64,000 nt of DNA from Sisyra terminalis (GCA_958496175.1 OY292274.1:44278630-44342629), one strand, 5' to 3'. Shown: positions 55,601 through 63,000, counted from the stretch's first letter. Numbers and translations: made by a program. Notes: generated by a model from the letters alone, not told the origin.

Positions 55601-55846
55601 TCAAATGATTTTTTTTTAAATGACTCAAATAGTTCCACAAATAGTCCAATGATAACTTTGTGGATATATTATTTGTAAGCTTTTAATAGTGTTTAATTGG
55701 ATTAAAAAGAGGCTATGGTAATTATTATTATCTCAGAAAAAAATTGTCGAAAATTTTAGTTGACGAAGTAAAGTCTTAAATGTCTTTTACCTCCGATTAA
55801 TTGATTTATTGATAGTATAAAACTTACCTGATTGTTCTTTGCTCAT
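24833..55846 (-). CDS. Aquaporin, PRIP/DRIP-type water channel, six coding exons
   Basis: MIP-family six-helix water channel of the plasma membrane. Minus-strand exons are 55846-55828, 47405-47209, 27590-27447, 27371-27159, 25074-24994 and 24931-24833; every junction is GT/AG and the total is 753 nt or 250 residues. Both NPA boxes are present: HINPAVT (N83) and SMNPARS (N200). Aligned on mammalian AQP1, the selectivity filter is Phe63, His188, Ser197 and Arg203, a water-type filter in which Ser replaces the mercury-sensitive Cys. The C-terminus RKGQSSYDL resembles the SYDF-like end of insect DRIP/PRIP proteins. Exon 1 encodes only MSKEQS plus one base; a second Met (MDKM) opens exon 2, so an alternative start is possible. 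Introns 1 and 2 are about 8.4 and 19.6 kb and packed with repeats. I assign the insect aquaporin group, not an exact orthologue. Confidence 0.95.
25206..25357 (+). repeat. tRNA-derived SINE copy 2 (degenerate)
   Basis: It retains GTGGCCGCCTCAAAATTGGT, TTTTTATTAAC, AGTCGCTAAAGACC and ACGGTAAA in family order but has lost a clean B box. It is antisense to the aquaporin, in intron 4. Confidence 0.65.
25498..26361. repeat. Near-perfect inverted repeat, two 419-bp arms
   Basis: The left arm 25498-25916 is the reverse complement of the right arm 25943-26361 with no length change: paired positions sum to 51859 at every landmark I checked. The only mismatch I noticed is A25767 against A26092. The spacer is 26 nt (25917-25942). 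Outer ends are ACTTAGTTTTACGG and its inverse. Neither a target duplication nor a coding frame is evident. It lies in aquaporin intron 4, so the pre-mRNA would fold into a ~419-bp hairpin. It may be a recent foldback insertion, a recent inverted duplication or an assembly artefact. Confidence 0.93.
26441..26609 (+). repeat. tRNA-derived SINE copy 3 (best preserved)
   Basis: The 5' part is tRNA-like (Ser/Leu type): GGCGAGTGGTCTAGGTGGCC matches an A box, and GGGTTCGAATC at about 26492-26502 is a canonical RNA polymerase III B box. A family-specific body follows (TTTTCGATATTTCTTGATTT, TTTTTATTAGCCCTAGAGTC, GTTAAAGACC), then the end TATAAAGCAACGG and an A/AAT-rich tail. It is antisense to the aquaporin. 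Confidence 0.9.
26853..27012 (+). repeat. tRNA-derived SINE copy 4
   Basis: Same architecture as copy 3: TCTACTGGTGGTCGAGTGGT at the start, GGGTTCAATCC as a diverged B box, body and TTATAAAGCCACA end with an AATAATAA tail. It lies within 250 bp of copy 3 in the same orientation. Confidence 0.9.
27653..27837. repeat. Dispersed repeat, partner of 15692-15870
   Basis: It shares the ordered blocks listed at 15692. The outer words AATAGGTAGAACATT (about 27670) and, inverted, TAGGTAGTAACATT (about 27822-27835) look like short terminal inverted repeats, suggesting a MITE. It lies in aquaporin intron 2. Confidence 0.7.
28159..28320 (+). repeat. tRNA-derived SINE copy 5
   Basis: It starts GACTGGTGGCTGAGTGGTCA (A-box region) and has CGATCGAATC as B box. 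The body matches copy 3, ending TTATAAAGTATCGATAAATA. It is in aquaporin intron 2, antisense. Confidence 0.88.
28434..28480. repeat. Short dispersed repeat, partner of 34888-34930
   Basis: GTTGTGTC, then GACTGTGAATACTTCAC-like and GGTAGCTAC words recur at 34888-34930 in the same order and orientation. The family is unidentified. Confidence 0.5.
28619..28660. repeat. (AT)21 microsatellite
   Basis: An uninterrupted AT dinucleotide run of 42 bp in aquaporin intron 2. Confidence 0.98.
28661..31386. other. Aquaporin intron 2 segment without recognised content
   Basis: About 2.7 kb of AT-rich DNA. The small frames are low-complexity translations with no family resemblance. Nothing recognised. Confidence 0.5.
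31387..31800 (-). pseudogene. Degenerate non-LTR retrotransposon 3' end (minus strand)
   Basis: Minus-strand translation, with stops and frame changes, shows the end of a non-LTR polyprotein: KKHLHTI, a cysteine-finger remnant, then [15 protein letters not shown] and, further on, [10 protein letters not shown]. This is the same type of C-terminus as the plus-strand fragment at 49190. It is heavily mutated, so it is an old inactive copy. Confidence 0.75.
31828..32806. mobile_element. 963-bp non-autonomous hAT-like element with 8-bp TSD
   Basis: The element spans 31836-32798 and is flanked by perfect 8-bp repeats TTATTTAT (31828-31835 and 32799-32806). The ends are imperfect inverted repeats: AGTGATCAACCAAAC on the left, AGTCCGATCAAAACT in reverse complement on the right. 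Both subterminal regions carry inverted and direct copies of TTTCGGTTTCGGC (31851, 31877, 31910, 32725, 32765), typical transposase-binding arrays. No transposase frame remains. Confidence 0.88.
32917..33018. repeat. Tandem repeat, 19-bp unit, about five copies
   Basis: The unit AAACTTAGTTTAAAGATTT repeats in register, with the C at 32923, 32942, 32961, 32980 and 32999. Each unit is itself palindromic (TTTAAACTTAGTTTAAA), so the array can fold into many alternative hairpins. Confidence 0.95.
33019..35389. other. Aquaporin intron 2 segment, 33.0-35.4 kb
   Basis: A run of 16 A residues is near 33102. A short repeat at 34888-34930 matches 28434. A GC-rich patch with potential hairpin (GGGGACCCGCCCTGAGTCGG) is near 34318. 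No gene recognised. Confidence 0.5.
35390..35549. mobile_element. 160-bp hAT-like MITE without clear TSD
   Basis: The ends are inverted: CAAGGGCGGATTTAAGGGGG on the left, CAAGGGCGGATTCAAGATTT in reverse complement on the right, with subterminal GGGTGCCC and GGGGACACGTGCCCCCC. The GGGCGGAT terminus is common in hAT-type MITEs. Flanking octamers TAAAGAAT and TATTTATC do not match, so the target duplication has decayed or the insertion is rearranged. Confidence 0.75.
35550..37994. other. Aquaporin intron 2 segment, 35.6-38.0 kb
   Basis: AT-rich with no recognised repeat family member or coding region. A C/A-rich patch near 37120-37240 stands out in composition but has no defined structure. Confidence 0.5.
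37995..38160 (+). ncRNA. Hammerhead-ribozyme-like motif with long stem I
   Basis: Core: CTGATGA 38027-38033, one extra T, stem II GATAG/CTATT (38035-38039 with 38047-38051), GAAA 38052-38055, then TGTGTC ending at 38061. Outside the core, 37995-38009 and 38072-38086 pair over 15 bp with one G-T wobble, giving an extended stem I. Stem III is poor (ATGTGT), so this copy is probably decayed. A tail containing GTGACTCGGAAATAAATAAA follows and recurs on the minus strand near 4690-4730. This fits the terminal repeat of a Penelope-like retroelement; activity is not implied. Confidence 0.5.
39596..39632. repeat. 37-nt hairpin beside the ribozyme-like motif
   Basis: Eighteen-base arms (CCGTGACCGCTTTGTGAT and ATCACAAAGCAGTCACGG) surround a single C, with one mismatch. 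It lies 25 bp upstream of the hammerhead-like core and may be part of the same retroelement tail. Confidence 0.85.
39651..39810 (+). ncRNA. Hammerhead-ribozyme-like motif (best formed) and repeat tail
   Basis: CTGAGGA at 39658-39664, one extra A, stem II GATTG/CAATC (39666-39670 with 39676-39680) closing the loop CTTGA, GAAA from 39681, then the self-complementary ATACGTAT (39684-39691) and C39692 at the expected cleavage position. Stem I can form between ATAACCA before the core and TGGGTAAT after it (three pairs, one mismatch, two pairs). A palindromic stem III is what dimeric minimal hammerheads of Penelope-like elements need. The sequence after it (39690-39810) recurs at 58287-58408, so this is part of an interspersed repeat. 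The extra base next to stem II departs from the textbook core. Confidence 0.55.
39811..42769. other. Aquaporin intron 2 segment, 39.8-42.8 kb
   Basis: Contains a perfect dyad TGTTGCGTCATCACGCAACA at about 40258-40277. At 42420-42565 there is a probable hAT MITE remnant with an inverted terminus (CAGCGTTTCTTAACC on the minus strand near 42550). The rest is AT-rich without recognised genes. Confidence 0.5.
42770..42928 (+). repeat. tRNA-derived SINE copy 6
   Basis: GGTGGCTGAGTGGTCAAGCT at the A-box end, a weakened B box (TTAGGTTTGGTCC), body with GATTACGG and TTTTTTATTAAC, and end TTATAAAGCAACGGTAAAAA. Confidence 0.88.
42929..44662. other. Aquaporin intron 2 segment, 42.9-44.7 kb
   Basis: AT-rich DNA, nothing recognised. 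Confidence 0.5.
44663..44824 (-). repeat. tRNA-derived SINE copy 7 (minus strand)
   Basis: In reverse complement it starts at the CCACTGGTGGCCGAGTAGTC end, runs through a diverged B box and body, and ends TTATAAAGCAACGGTAAATA. It is the opposite orientation to most copies and therefore sense to the aquaporin. Confidence 0.88.
44825..47208. other. Aquaporin intron 2 segment, 44.8-47.2 kb
   Basis: Includes a low-complexity stretch of ACTTA/ACTAA words at about 46040-46125 and a short ACGAT repeat near 45510. No gene recognised. Confidence 0.5.
46040..46125. repeat. Low-complexity ACTTA/ACTAA tract
   Basis: Irregular repetition of CTAACTTA and TACTAACT words bounded by TTGGTAC(T/A) words. Not a precise tandem array. 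Confidence 0.8.
47406..48850. other. Aquaporin intron 1, 3' part
   Basis: Mostly AT-rich. At about 48706-48790 a hAT-like terminus CAGTGTTTCTTCTGGTCTGC is followed by two GGTC(T/C)GC words in opposite settings (GGTCTGCGGATTCC and GGGGGTCCGCAG), probably a MITE fragment. Nothing else recognised. Confidence 0.5.
48852..49000 (-). repeat. tRNA-derived SINE copy 8 (minus strand)
   Basis: Reverse complement begins TGGTGGCCGAGTGATCAAGG and continues TGGCCGCTCCAAAACTGGTA. It has a B-box remnant TTCGATTCTCG and ends ATTATAAAGCAACGTT. Confidence 0.88.
49190..49790 (+). pseudogene. Degenerate non-LTR retrotransposon 3' end with RNase H remnant
   Basis: One frame reads [27 protein letters not shown], the RNase H block normally WVPGHxGIxGNExAD with its Trp codon mutated to TGA. 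Downstream, with frame changes, come the retrotransposon C-terminal features [28 protein letters not shown] and ETTSHV, matching the cysteine-rich tail of RNase H-bearing non-LTR elements. Several stops and frameshifts make it an inactive fossil. The 3' part (49690-49790) is presumably its UTR. Confidence 0.85.
49791..51873. other. Aquaporin intron 1 segment, 49.8-51.9 kb
   Basis: AT-rich, no recognised repeat or gene. Confidence 0.5.
51866..52211. mobile_element. hAT-type MITE, copy 2, perfect 8-bp TSD
   Basis: The 330-bp element at 51874-52203 begins CAGGGGGAGAAGGACAAAC and ends with CACCCCTG. It is flanked by identical octamers ATCTACCC at 51866-51873 and 52204-52211. The interior matches the SMG7-intron copy at 11692 (GGTATGATCGACAAT, AGAAGCACTATTT, GTGGAATAGATGCATG) and carries about 75 bp more. 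Confidence 0.92.
52212..52749. other. Aquaporin intron 1 segment
   Basis: A 14-bp sequence near 52234 (GGAGTATAGATACA) recurs inverted near 52589, hinting at the ends of a ~370-bp insertion, but no target duplication is visible. No gene recognised. Confidence 0.4.
52750..53430 (+). pseudogene. Second degenerate RNase H-bearing non-LTR fragment
   Basis: Broken frames read [12 protein letters not shown], then [14 protein letters not shown], equivalent to the PGHxGIxGNExAD and PFxGPEPAxGI blocks of non-LTR RNase H domains. They are followed by LKKASLS and a C-terminal segment with [10 protein letters not shown] at about 53310-53342. It is more eroded than the 49190 copy. Orientation is plus, opposite to the aquaporin. 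Confidence 0.7.
53811..53919 (+). repeat. tRNA-derived SINE copy 9 (5'-truncated)
   Basis: Starts inside the family at GATACGATCCTCGTATCGGG, lacking the A-box part, and continues to AGCTATAAAATAGCGGTAAA. Truncation at the 5' end is typical of target-primed insertion. Confidence 0.8.
53920..55827. other. Aquaporin intron 1, 5' part
   Basis: AT-rich. A GC-richer patch at about 54960-55060 contains ATGCATAGGCATGCAG and GCAGCATGCC words without a clear hairpin. Nothing recognised. Confidence 0.5.
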
Positions 55847-56800
55847 TTTAAAAAAAAAACTTTTTTTTTATTAAAGTAAAACTTTTATTTAAACACTTTC
55901 TGTTGATTTCACTTTAACGGTTATTTCAAATATATTTTTTTAAACTTATTAAAACCTATTATAGATTGAAAAACTTATTTGGTTCTCGAATGGGTTGTAT
56001 TTGTTCGTAGAGTCGTATAGAAAGAAAATTTCCTTTTGATTGTGATCCGAACACAGGCAATGATTGCAATGGAATGAATTTAATTCGAGCGCGCAAAACT
56101 TTATGTATGGTAACGTACCTATGTGAGAAATTTTATTGTACCTGTTTAGAGGTGAAGTACAAACACAAAAACCACTTATACATTCAGTATATCTACATAT
56201 CTTAGGTACTTGCCAAATAGGAGTTCCGATCGACAACCTGGGTAAATGGACTTGGATTTTCATTCAATTTTCAAGACAAAAAAAATTCATTGTAGAAAAA
56301 TTATTTGCATAGCGTTTCTATATTCACGATTTTTGGTGAAATTTTGGCTATTTTTCTATACTTTCTATGTAGTGATCAGTTACATTGTTATATGTTTTTG
56401 TTTTTAAATTGTTTATAGTTATTTAATTGTTCTACCGATAATCGTTTTAAAAAATTAAATTGATCCAATTAGCTTTTGCTTAAAGTAAAAAAAATAAATA
56501 ATTGCTTATTTCAGAACTATGCAAAAATGCATTTTTGCACATAAAAAAAATTATCACAATGTAAATCTATTTTGGTTTATAATAAATTATTATTAATTTT
56601 AGTTTGATAAAGTGAAACAAACTTTTGTATTCCAAAAATAAATTAAAATTAGAAACGGGATTACATTCTTCAGTTATAATGATTCCTTAAAATTTTATAA
56701 GAACAGTCGCAAACTTTTTTACCTCCCAAACCACTAAATTCATAATTTGAATTCCGTGGGTCACTGATAGGATTAATAGGATTCTTTAAATGTTAAATAT
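55847..56800 (-). promoter_or_regulatory. Upstream region of the aquaporin gene
   Basis: The 5' UTR and promoter should lie here unless further non-coding exons exist upstream. The ATG is preceded by poly-A/T runs, and no TATA box or initiator is clear enough to place. Confidence 0.35.
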
Positions 56801-57041
56801 ATTATAATGGCTTAAGTCTCTTTTAGGTCGGTCAATATCTGACAAAGTTACATTTTCAATTTTGTTTTTTATTCTAATTTCGATTTTTTTGTTTATTCAG
56901 TTCTAATATGGTATAATTTTCTCTTTTATGGCTAAATTTTCATTATGGCCCGATTTATTTGCAAATTAAATTAAAAAAAAAGTAGAAAACACAATGTTGC
57001 CAGATATTGACCGACTTAAAAGGGACTTGAGCCATTATAAT
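56801..57041. mobile_element. 225-bp MITE (GGCTCAAGTG family), copy 2, perfect 8-bp TSD
   Basis: The element at 56809-57033 has left end GGCTTAAGTCTCTTTTAGGT and inverted right end GGCTCAAGTCCCTTTTAAGT. Pairing continues through GTCGGTCAATATCTG. Target octamers ATTATAAT at 56801-56808 and 57034-57041 are identical. It is the same length as the SURF4-intron copy at 2691 and shares its centre (CTAATATGGTATAATT, TGGCTAAATTTTCATTATGG). Confidence 0.93.
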
Positions 57042-57365
57042 ATCCCACATTTCTTTATGGACCAGCGAAATTTTTTAGCGGATTACTCGTAGTTCGAAGA
57101 CCGCCACTTGGACTGCTGTTCTATAGGGTTCCATGTGATGGAAAAACAAAAGAGTAGAAATTATTTTGGTGTCAAAAAAAAAAAGTTTTTTCAATCGAAA
57201 CCGAATTTCGGTTTTTCCTAAATAACTACCGAATTTTAGGAGACAATTCTTTTATGTATATAATTAACTTTTATTGTAAATAACATATTACAAATAAAAA
57301 TGGAATAGGCTCATATTGAAAATAATCCGTTTGATAATTGAAATAAGGACACAATAAATTTATAC

Positions 57366-57808
57366 TTAGGTCCGGTCTTAGAGTGGTTTTAAGGGCGACA
57401 AAATTTTCGGAACGCTAAAATTTTAAGGGTGAAAAAATGTACGGACTATTCAAACTCAAAAATTTATTTGAGTTAGCTTGGCTATGAATAATTGGAATAT
57501 CTTAAGTAAAGTATATTAGTATATAGTATATAGCATATATAATATATATTAGTATATTATAAATATACTATACTTTTCAAGTTATCATATCAAATTTTTA
57601 AATGTTAAATCACTGGCAATAAGATGACTTCCAATTTCGGGAATATTCATAACAAAACTGGAGAATATTATAGTTGTATATTTTTTTATTGTAGTTGCAT
57701 ATTTTTAGGAACTGTAGAAATGTTTGCTAAATTCGATTCATTTTTGTCAAAACATATAAACTCCTATAAAAAGCCTGATAGTGGAAGTATTGCTGATAGT
57801 TTAGAGTA
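57366..57808 (+). pseudogene. Fragment resembling a hAT-family transposase N-terminal half
   Basis: The short frame ending at 57809 reads FLGTVEMFAKFDSFLSKHI, then GSIADSLE. This resembles the segment of ZMYM1/KRI1-like hAT transposases that precedes the catalytic region (usually a phrase like LxEFDPxLxxH). The DNA at 57366-57450 shares words with 22480-22570 and looks like the element's end (GGTCCGGTCTTA). It is too short and isolated to be a gene. Assignment is by resemblance only. Confidence 0.45.
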
Positions 57809-58050
57809 AATATTTGCAAATAATGCATTCCCTTACATTATCTACTTAAAGTTTGATTACAAAATACTGTAGATATCCAGTGCGCACGGAATTTTTTATT
57901 GAACTTATTATGTTATATTTAAAAGTAAAAATACGTAAATTCATTACAAGATTTGTTAAAATCAATAAAAATTAATTTATTATTTAAATATTTGAATATT
58001 AGATCTATTATCTTGATACTTTATCATAGAGTAACAAGGGTGGGATTAAA

Positions 58051-58204
58051 AGCCTATTGGTGGCTGAATGGTCGCTCCAAAACTGGTAGGTTTTGGGTTC
58101 GATCCTCGTATTGAACAAATGTTCAATATTTCTCAATTACGGATTTTATAAACGCTAGAGTCGCTAAAGACCTTAGTAGTTATAAAGCAACGGAAAATGA
58201 CTAT
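58051..58204 (+). repeat. tRNA-derived SINE copy 10
   Basis: CCTATTGGTGGCTGAATGGT, then a deletion in the A/B spacer, GGGTTCGATCC as B box, body, and end TTATAAAGCAACGGAAAATG. Confidence 0.88.
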
Positions 58205-58286
58205 TAACAAAAAAAGGTGGCATCGAACCTAAATCCAGCATTGCTTCACAGTAATAATAATCAGAATAAACCTATATTCTATTTAT

Positions 58287-58408
58287 ACTGCACTGTATCT
58301 GGGCAAAACGTTCAAATTTATTTGTTTGAGCTTTTGTTCAAATTAATGTTTATAGTTTACTTCTGTAAATTATATTTCAAAAATAGGACCATAATATATT
58401 TTTTAAAT
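58287..58408 (+). repeat. Repeat tail shared with 39690-39810
   Basis: TATCTGGG, TTTGTTTGA(A/G)CTTTTGTTCA, ATGTTTAT and GGACCA(C/T)AATATATTTT occur in the same order as downstream of the ribozyme-like motif at 39658. The ribozyme-like core itself is not present upstream of this copy. Confidence 0.7.
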
Positions 58409-61400
58409 TATTTAAACACTACACCTATTATTCTCAAAGGGTAAACCATAACATACAAACGTAGTTTAGGTTTCAATCGTAGTTTTAGCAGATTTATTGT
58501 TGAAACTGAAAGTTCGGTAAAACGAAGAAATGCCATGAATACCAGAAATACCACGGGACAAATAGTAAACTAAGGTTTTCGGAATGCCATTTGTAGAGTT
58601 CAAGCATTTGAAAGGTTCTATATGTACACTTTTTCTTAATTAGAAAAAGTACAGGTAGAAAGGATAAAAGAGACTATTGCTTTTAGGAGGCATTTTTGTT
58701 GATTTTTGAAAACAATGGATCAAATAAGTATTTCTATTGTAAAAAACATACTAATTGCCGTAGAGAACTGTATAGCTTAGTTTTTTATATGAGGAATTTC
58801 ATATGAGGAACTTTGTTTCACAATGATGATTTTCAAAAGGTTTTGAGAATTTTGACCTCAGCAAAATAAGTTTTCTTTTAGAATTTGCCATCGTTTCTTG
58901 TATAATAAAGAGGAAAATAAACTAAATATTCTTACTGTAAGAAAATTGCTCTACTAGGGTCAATAGTCTCAGGATCATTTGGAATCAAGCTTTATCAACA
59001 TATACAGTAAATAAAAAAATTTAAAATAATATAATAAATACTAAATAAATAAGTAATATAATAAATAATATTTGAAATCATGATTAATTATTAAAATATC
59101 ACATTGTAATTCTGCACGAAATATTTTAATAATAGTTTTTTTCTGTATGCTTCTAATGAGTAGCAAACAAAAGTATATACATTTTTTTTGAAAATAATAA
59201 TCACACTCAATATCTAGGTATAGATATTTTAACAATTGAGAGTAATGTAGAATTGATAAAAATCGATGGTACATATTTGATTTTTTTAATCTAAAATTTT
59301 AATTATTTTAAAATTTTTACTGCAAAAATAAAGAATTCAATCTATACGAATAAGAGTATGATTTAACATTTCATTTTAAAATTTAAAGTATGATTAAGAG
59401 TAACTAAAGCTATCAATGGAACAATATTTGAATAAGGAATTGAGTTTTTCAGAAACAATAAAATAATTTATAAAATATTTGGTTGAAATTCACTTTTCAG
59501 TTTTATAATAGCTTCTTTTTTTGTTATTTTTGTACATATATATTTATACACAGGACCCAGTACTGTGGGTGTAATATTGGACACTATGGTACTGCGGAGA
59601 CTAGGTTTTCTAAAAAATAGAATTGTCCAACAAAAGATATATAGACTCGATATTTCTATTCTTAGTATATCATATTTTAAATTTTATTGATATTGAAATT
59701 CAGCAGTAAAATTTCATAATTTTTTAATGTTATTGAGTATAAAAGTGGTGGGGGCTCCAAACTGGAGTACTGCAGGATCGGTAGACTGCAGTCTACACAA
59801 TATAGTCTGTAAATCTGGTCCTGTTTATGTATAGCTTATAAAGTAGTTGAGGATAAGTCCATACTTCCTCTGGATGAAGATGGAAATACGTAATGGTGGT
59901 GAACATCGTAAATGTAATAGTGGTAAACGTAATAGTAGTCAAACATACAGGGTACCGAGTATAAGCCGAGATAAGTGAGCAACGTAGTCTACATTGTGCA
60001 GGCATTCATTTGCTTCGGGGTTGGAAAACTAACCCCGAAGACGGAGGAACTCTTCAAGAAATAACGAGTTAAAGATTTGACTAAGGTGTGCGAGAAAAAA
60101 ATCAAAATTTGTTTAACAAACAAAGAATTTTAAACATTATAAATAACTCAAATCAAATTTGTTCTATTTTGAATTAAAAATTAAAACTTTACATTAAATC
60201 TACTCTAGTAACGTTCTTAATATCAACAGCAACGATGAAGGTTTCTTTTGTGAAAAATTTCGGCTCAGAAGCCAGGTGGGGGCCATTTGGGACTCTTTAT
60301 CAACATCGAAGAAAATATTGGGGAACCCGGAGCAAATCTTTGCACCCCTATCGGTAGGGTTGTTAACCAAGAGTGAGAAATAGATGTATCTTATCCAGTA
60401 TTTTACTTGTGTAAATTGTGTTAATTGTGTAAATGTTAAACATTTTATACTTAAACTTATACTACTACAATGAGGCACGAAAATAGCTTCTATTCATGTT
60501 TTCAGTTAAACTTTTCTCAAATAATAAGTACGGCATTCATACTGCGTAAGCTAATTTTAAATATTTTTTTTTTTTGGTTGTTGAATTAATACTTGATTTT
60601 TTTTAATAAAATCAAAATATACTCCTAGTAAAGACAAATTAGTGATGGTTGAACTGATGGTTTGAACAATCACTTTATGGTAATTAAAAATAACAATATT
60701 ACAAGCATTAATGCTCGTTATTTACAATTATATAACTAATTTACTAAGTCATATTTTCTTTTAACAAGGTTATTTGCAGTTTTATTAGGTGAATAAAGGT
60801 ATTTTCAAGATTGTTCTTGGCTTAATGTTAAATTTTAATTGCAAAAATTCAATTTGAAATTAAAAAAAGAACTCAAAAAATATGTTTGTCATTGTATACC
60901 TATCGTAAACACTCTTTGAAATATAATTATTGATTTTAAGAACAATCACAAAGACAAAAACATAAACGACTTTATTAAAGAATTTTCCCATTAAGTTGCC
61001 TTTAAAAATTGAGTTTATTACAAAAGCGTAAAATTTAATGATTTTTTAGTTTTCACGACTTTTTATTGTTGTGAGTTATTTAAAGGAATATAAAATGAAA
61101 CTTTAGTGATCTTAATTTTTTTTTATGTTTTATATTGGTATTAAAAAAAACTATTCTAAAGCTTATATACTAAAGCGTTTTCCGATAGACAGATATTAAT
61201 AAAAGTATTCCAATATTATTTAAATACTTCAATTAAATACAACTTGTAATTATAGTATTATAGTAAATACGTATGCTAGTAGCAATTACAATGTTTGCTG
61301 CTCTATAATAAAAAGAAATTTTACTGTTGCAAACTGAGTGCAAATTAACTTCATTAATTACAAACTTTGAAAACTCAATAATTTTAAATCAACTAGAGTT

Positions 61401-62642
61401 TATTTTTAAATAGAAAATTTTAACTGTTTTTGTAAGAGAAGCAATACTAATTTATTTTTAAAACAAATAAAAGAGAAGGTATAAGTAAAAGGTAATTGTA
61501 TAAGTTTTTATTTTTATTCTTTGGGCAATGGTTTTACGTCAAAAAAGGCAATGTTTTGAATGTTAATAAATAACAGTAATACTATCAAATTAGTTTTTTC
61601 ATCAATTTCTGTGTAACTAACAAGAGCCATTTCACACTAATACATTATTTTCTATTCCGCTTTATTGAGTGATATATATTATGAACTATTTTTGAGTTAA
61701 TACAAATAAATTATTACACCTAGAATGGAAAATAATGGAATCGAAAAAGATTTTAAGTTCAACTTTCTTTGATACATATAAAGTTGTGCATTCAATACAA
61801 AATGACAATATTATCCGATGGAATCGAATAAAAACTTTTACTTGTAAAACAGATCCTCTAAAATTTTTTAATGCTAGGGTAGTTCGTTCCTCTTGAAAAA
61901 GATCCATTATTTTCTCATTTTTTTTGCTATTTAATTTTTTATAGTATGTTTTTATCACCAGATCGATTATTGTTTTATTTCGTTGATATTTCTATATTCT
62001 TCTATTCTTTTATTCTTTTATTCATGTATTTTGATTATTTTGATCAATCAATTTTTGATATTTTGTCATTCTTTTTCACCATCCCATTTCAGAAATTTCT
62101 GGATCTTTTAGATATTCCTTTTTACTTTTTCAATAGTATATAAAACTTTATTAAAAATCAAATTCACTGAAATAGATTATAAACGTAAATATTGAACTAA
62201 TTTCAATAAATATAGAAACCACAAAAATATGTTCCTTATTAATGGCCCCAGATACGTATTTTGTTTGCCAAACAATCGAATGAGCAATTGATAAGTCACC
62301 AAAGATGATACAGAGAGATCCTGTACTTTTTGTTGACCAGTAAAGAGGGTTACTTGGTAATTGAAATATGTCACAAAAACATTTTTTGAACATTAGTTAA
62401 TATTTTATTTAGGATTAACTTTCAATAGATTAACTATTTATGTTAATATTAGAAGACCCAGTTAACTTCGTACTACCTAAAATTGTTGTAATAATTGATT
62501 CATTGATATCCATAATATTGCTGAATTTTTAATTATTAATATGGATACTTACACTTAATTGTAATAAACTTAATACGTTTTTTTAAATATTTTTTTTTTC
62601 GATGATGACATTGTTGTAAAATTTCAGATCCTCAATGATAAA
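58409..62642. other. Region upstream of the aquaporin, 58.4-62.6 kb
   Basis: AT-rich with many short random frames. A 10-bp-stem hairpin CTTCGGGGTT/AACCCCGAAG lies at about 60015-60042. No conserved gene recognised. Confidence 0.5.
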
Positions 62643-62862
62643 AGATTAATAAAATATTCAGAGGACTAGGATCAAAAATAATCAGTTAAAACTTTATTTA
62701 TTACATGCGACGTTTCGGCTCCTTTATTGAGCTTTCCTCAGGCTAACGATATTTTACGAACGCCTGAGGAAGGCTCAATAAAGGAGCAAAAACGTCACAT
62801 GTAAGAAATAAAGTTTTAACTGATTATTTTTGATCCTAGTACTCTAAATATTTTATTAATCT
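62643..62862. mobile_element. Inverted repeat of two Penelope-like tails, each with a ribozyme-like core
   Basis: Arms of about 98 bp (62643-62740 and 62765-62862) are close reverse complements around a short centre. Each contains CTGAGGA, an extra A, a GGCTC/GAGCC-type stem with loop AATAAAG, then (G/A)AAA and ACGTC. The minus-strand copy (62741-62709) keeps CGAAACGTC intact; the plus-strand copy (62764-62796) has AAAAACGTC, losing the G. ACGT is self-complementary, as needed for a dimeric stem III. Head-to-head tails fit a rearranged Penelope-like element. Confidence 0.6.
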
Positions 62863-63000
62863 ATTTTTTTTTCTTATATATTTAAATTCATACTTACATC
62901 AACATGTTAATTCAGAAGTTTTTAGATCTACATAGATATTTGTAAGTCATTTTCTATTTTGGCTGCTTATGTCCTTCAAAATTATATTGTTTTTTAGCCA
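62863..63000. other. Short AT-rich spacer
   Basis: Nothing recognised. Confidence 0.5.
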
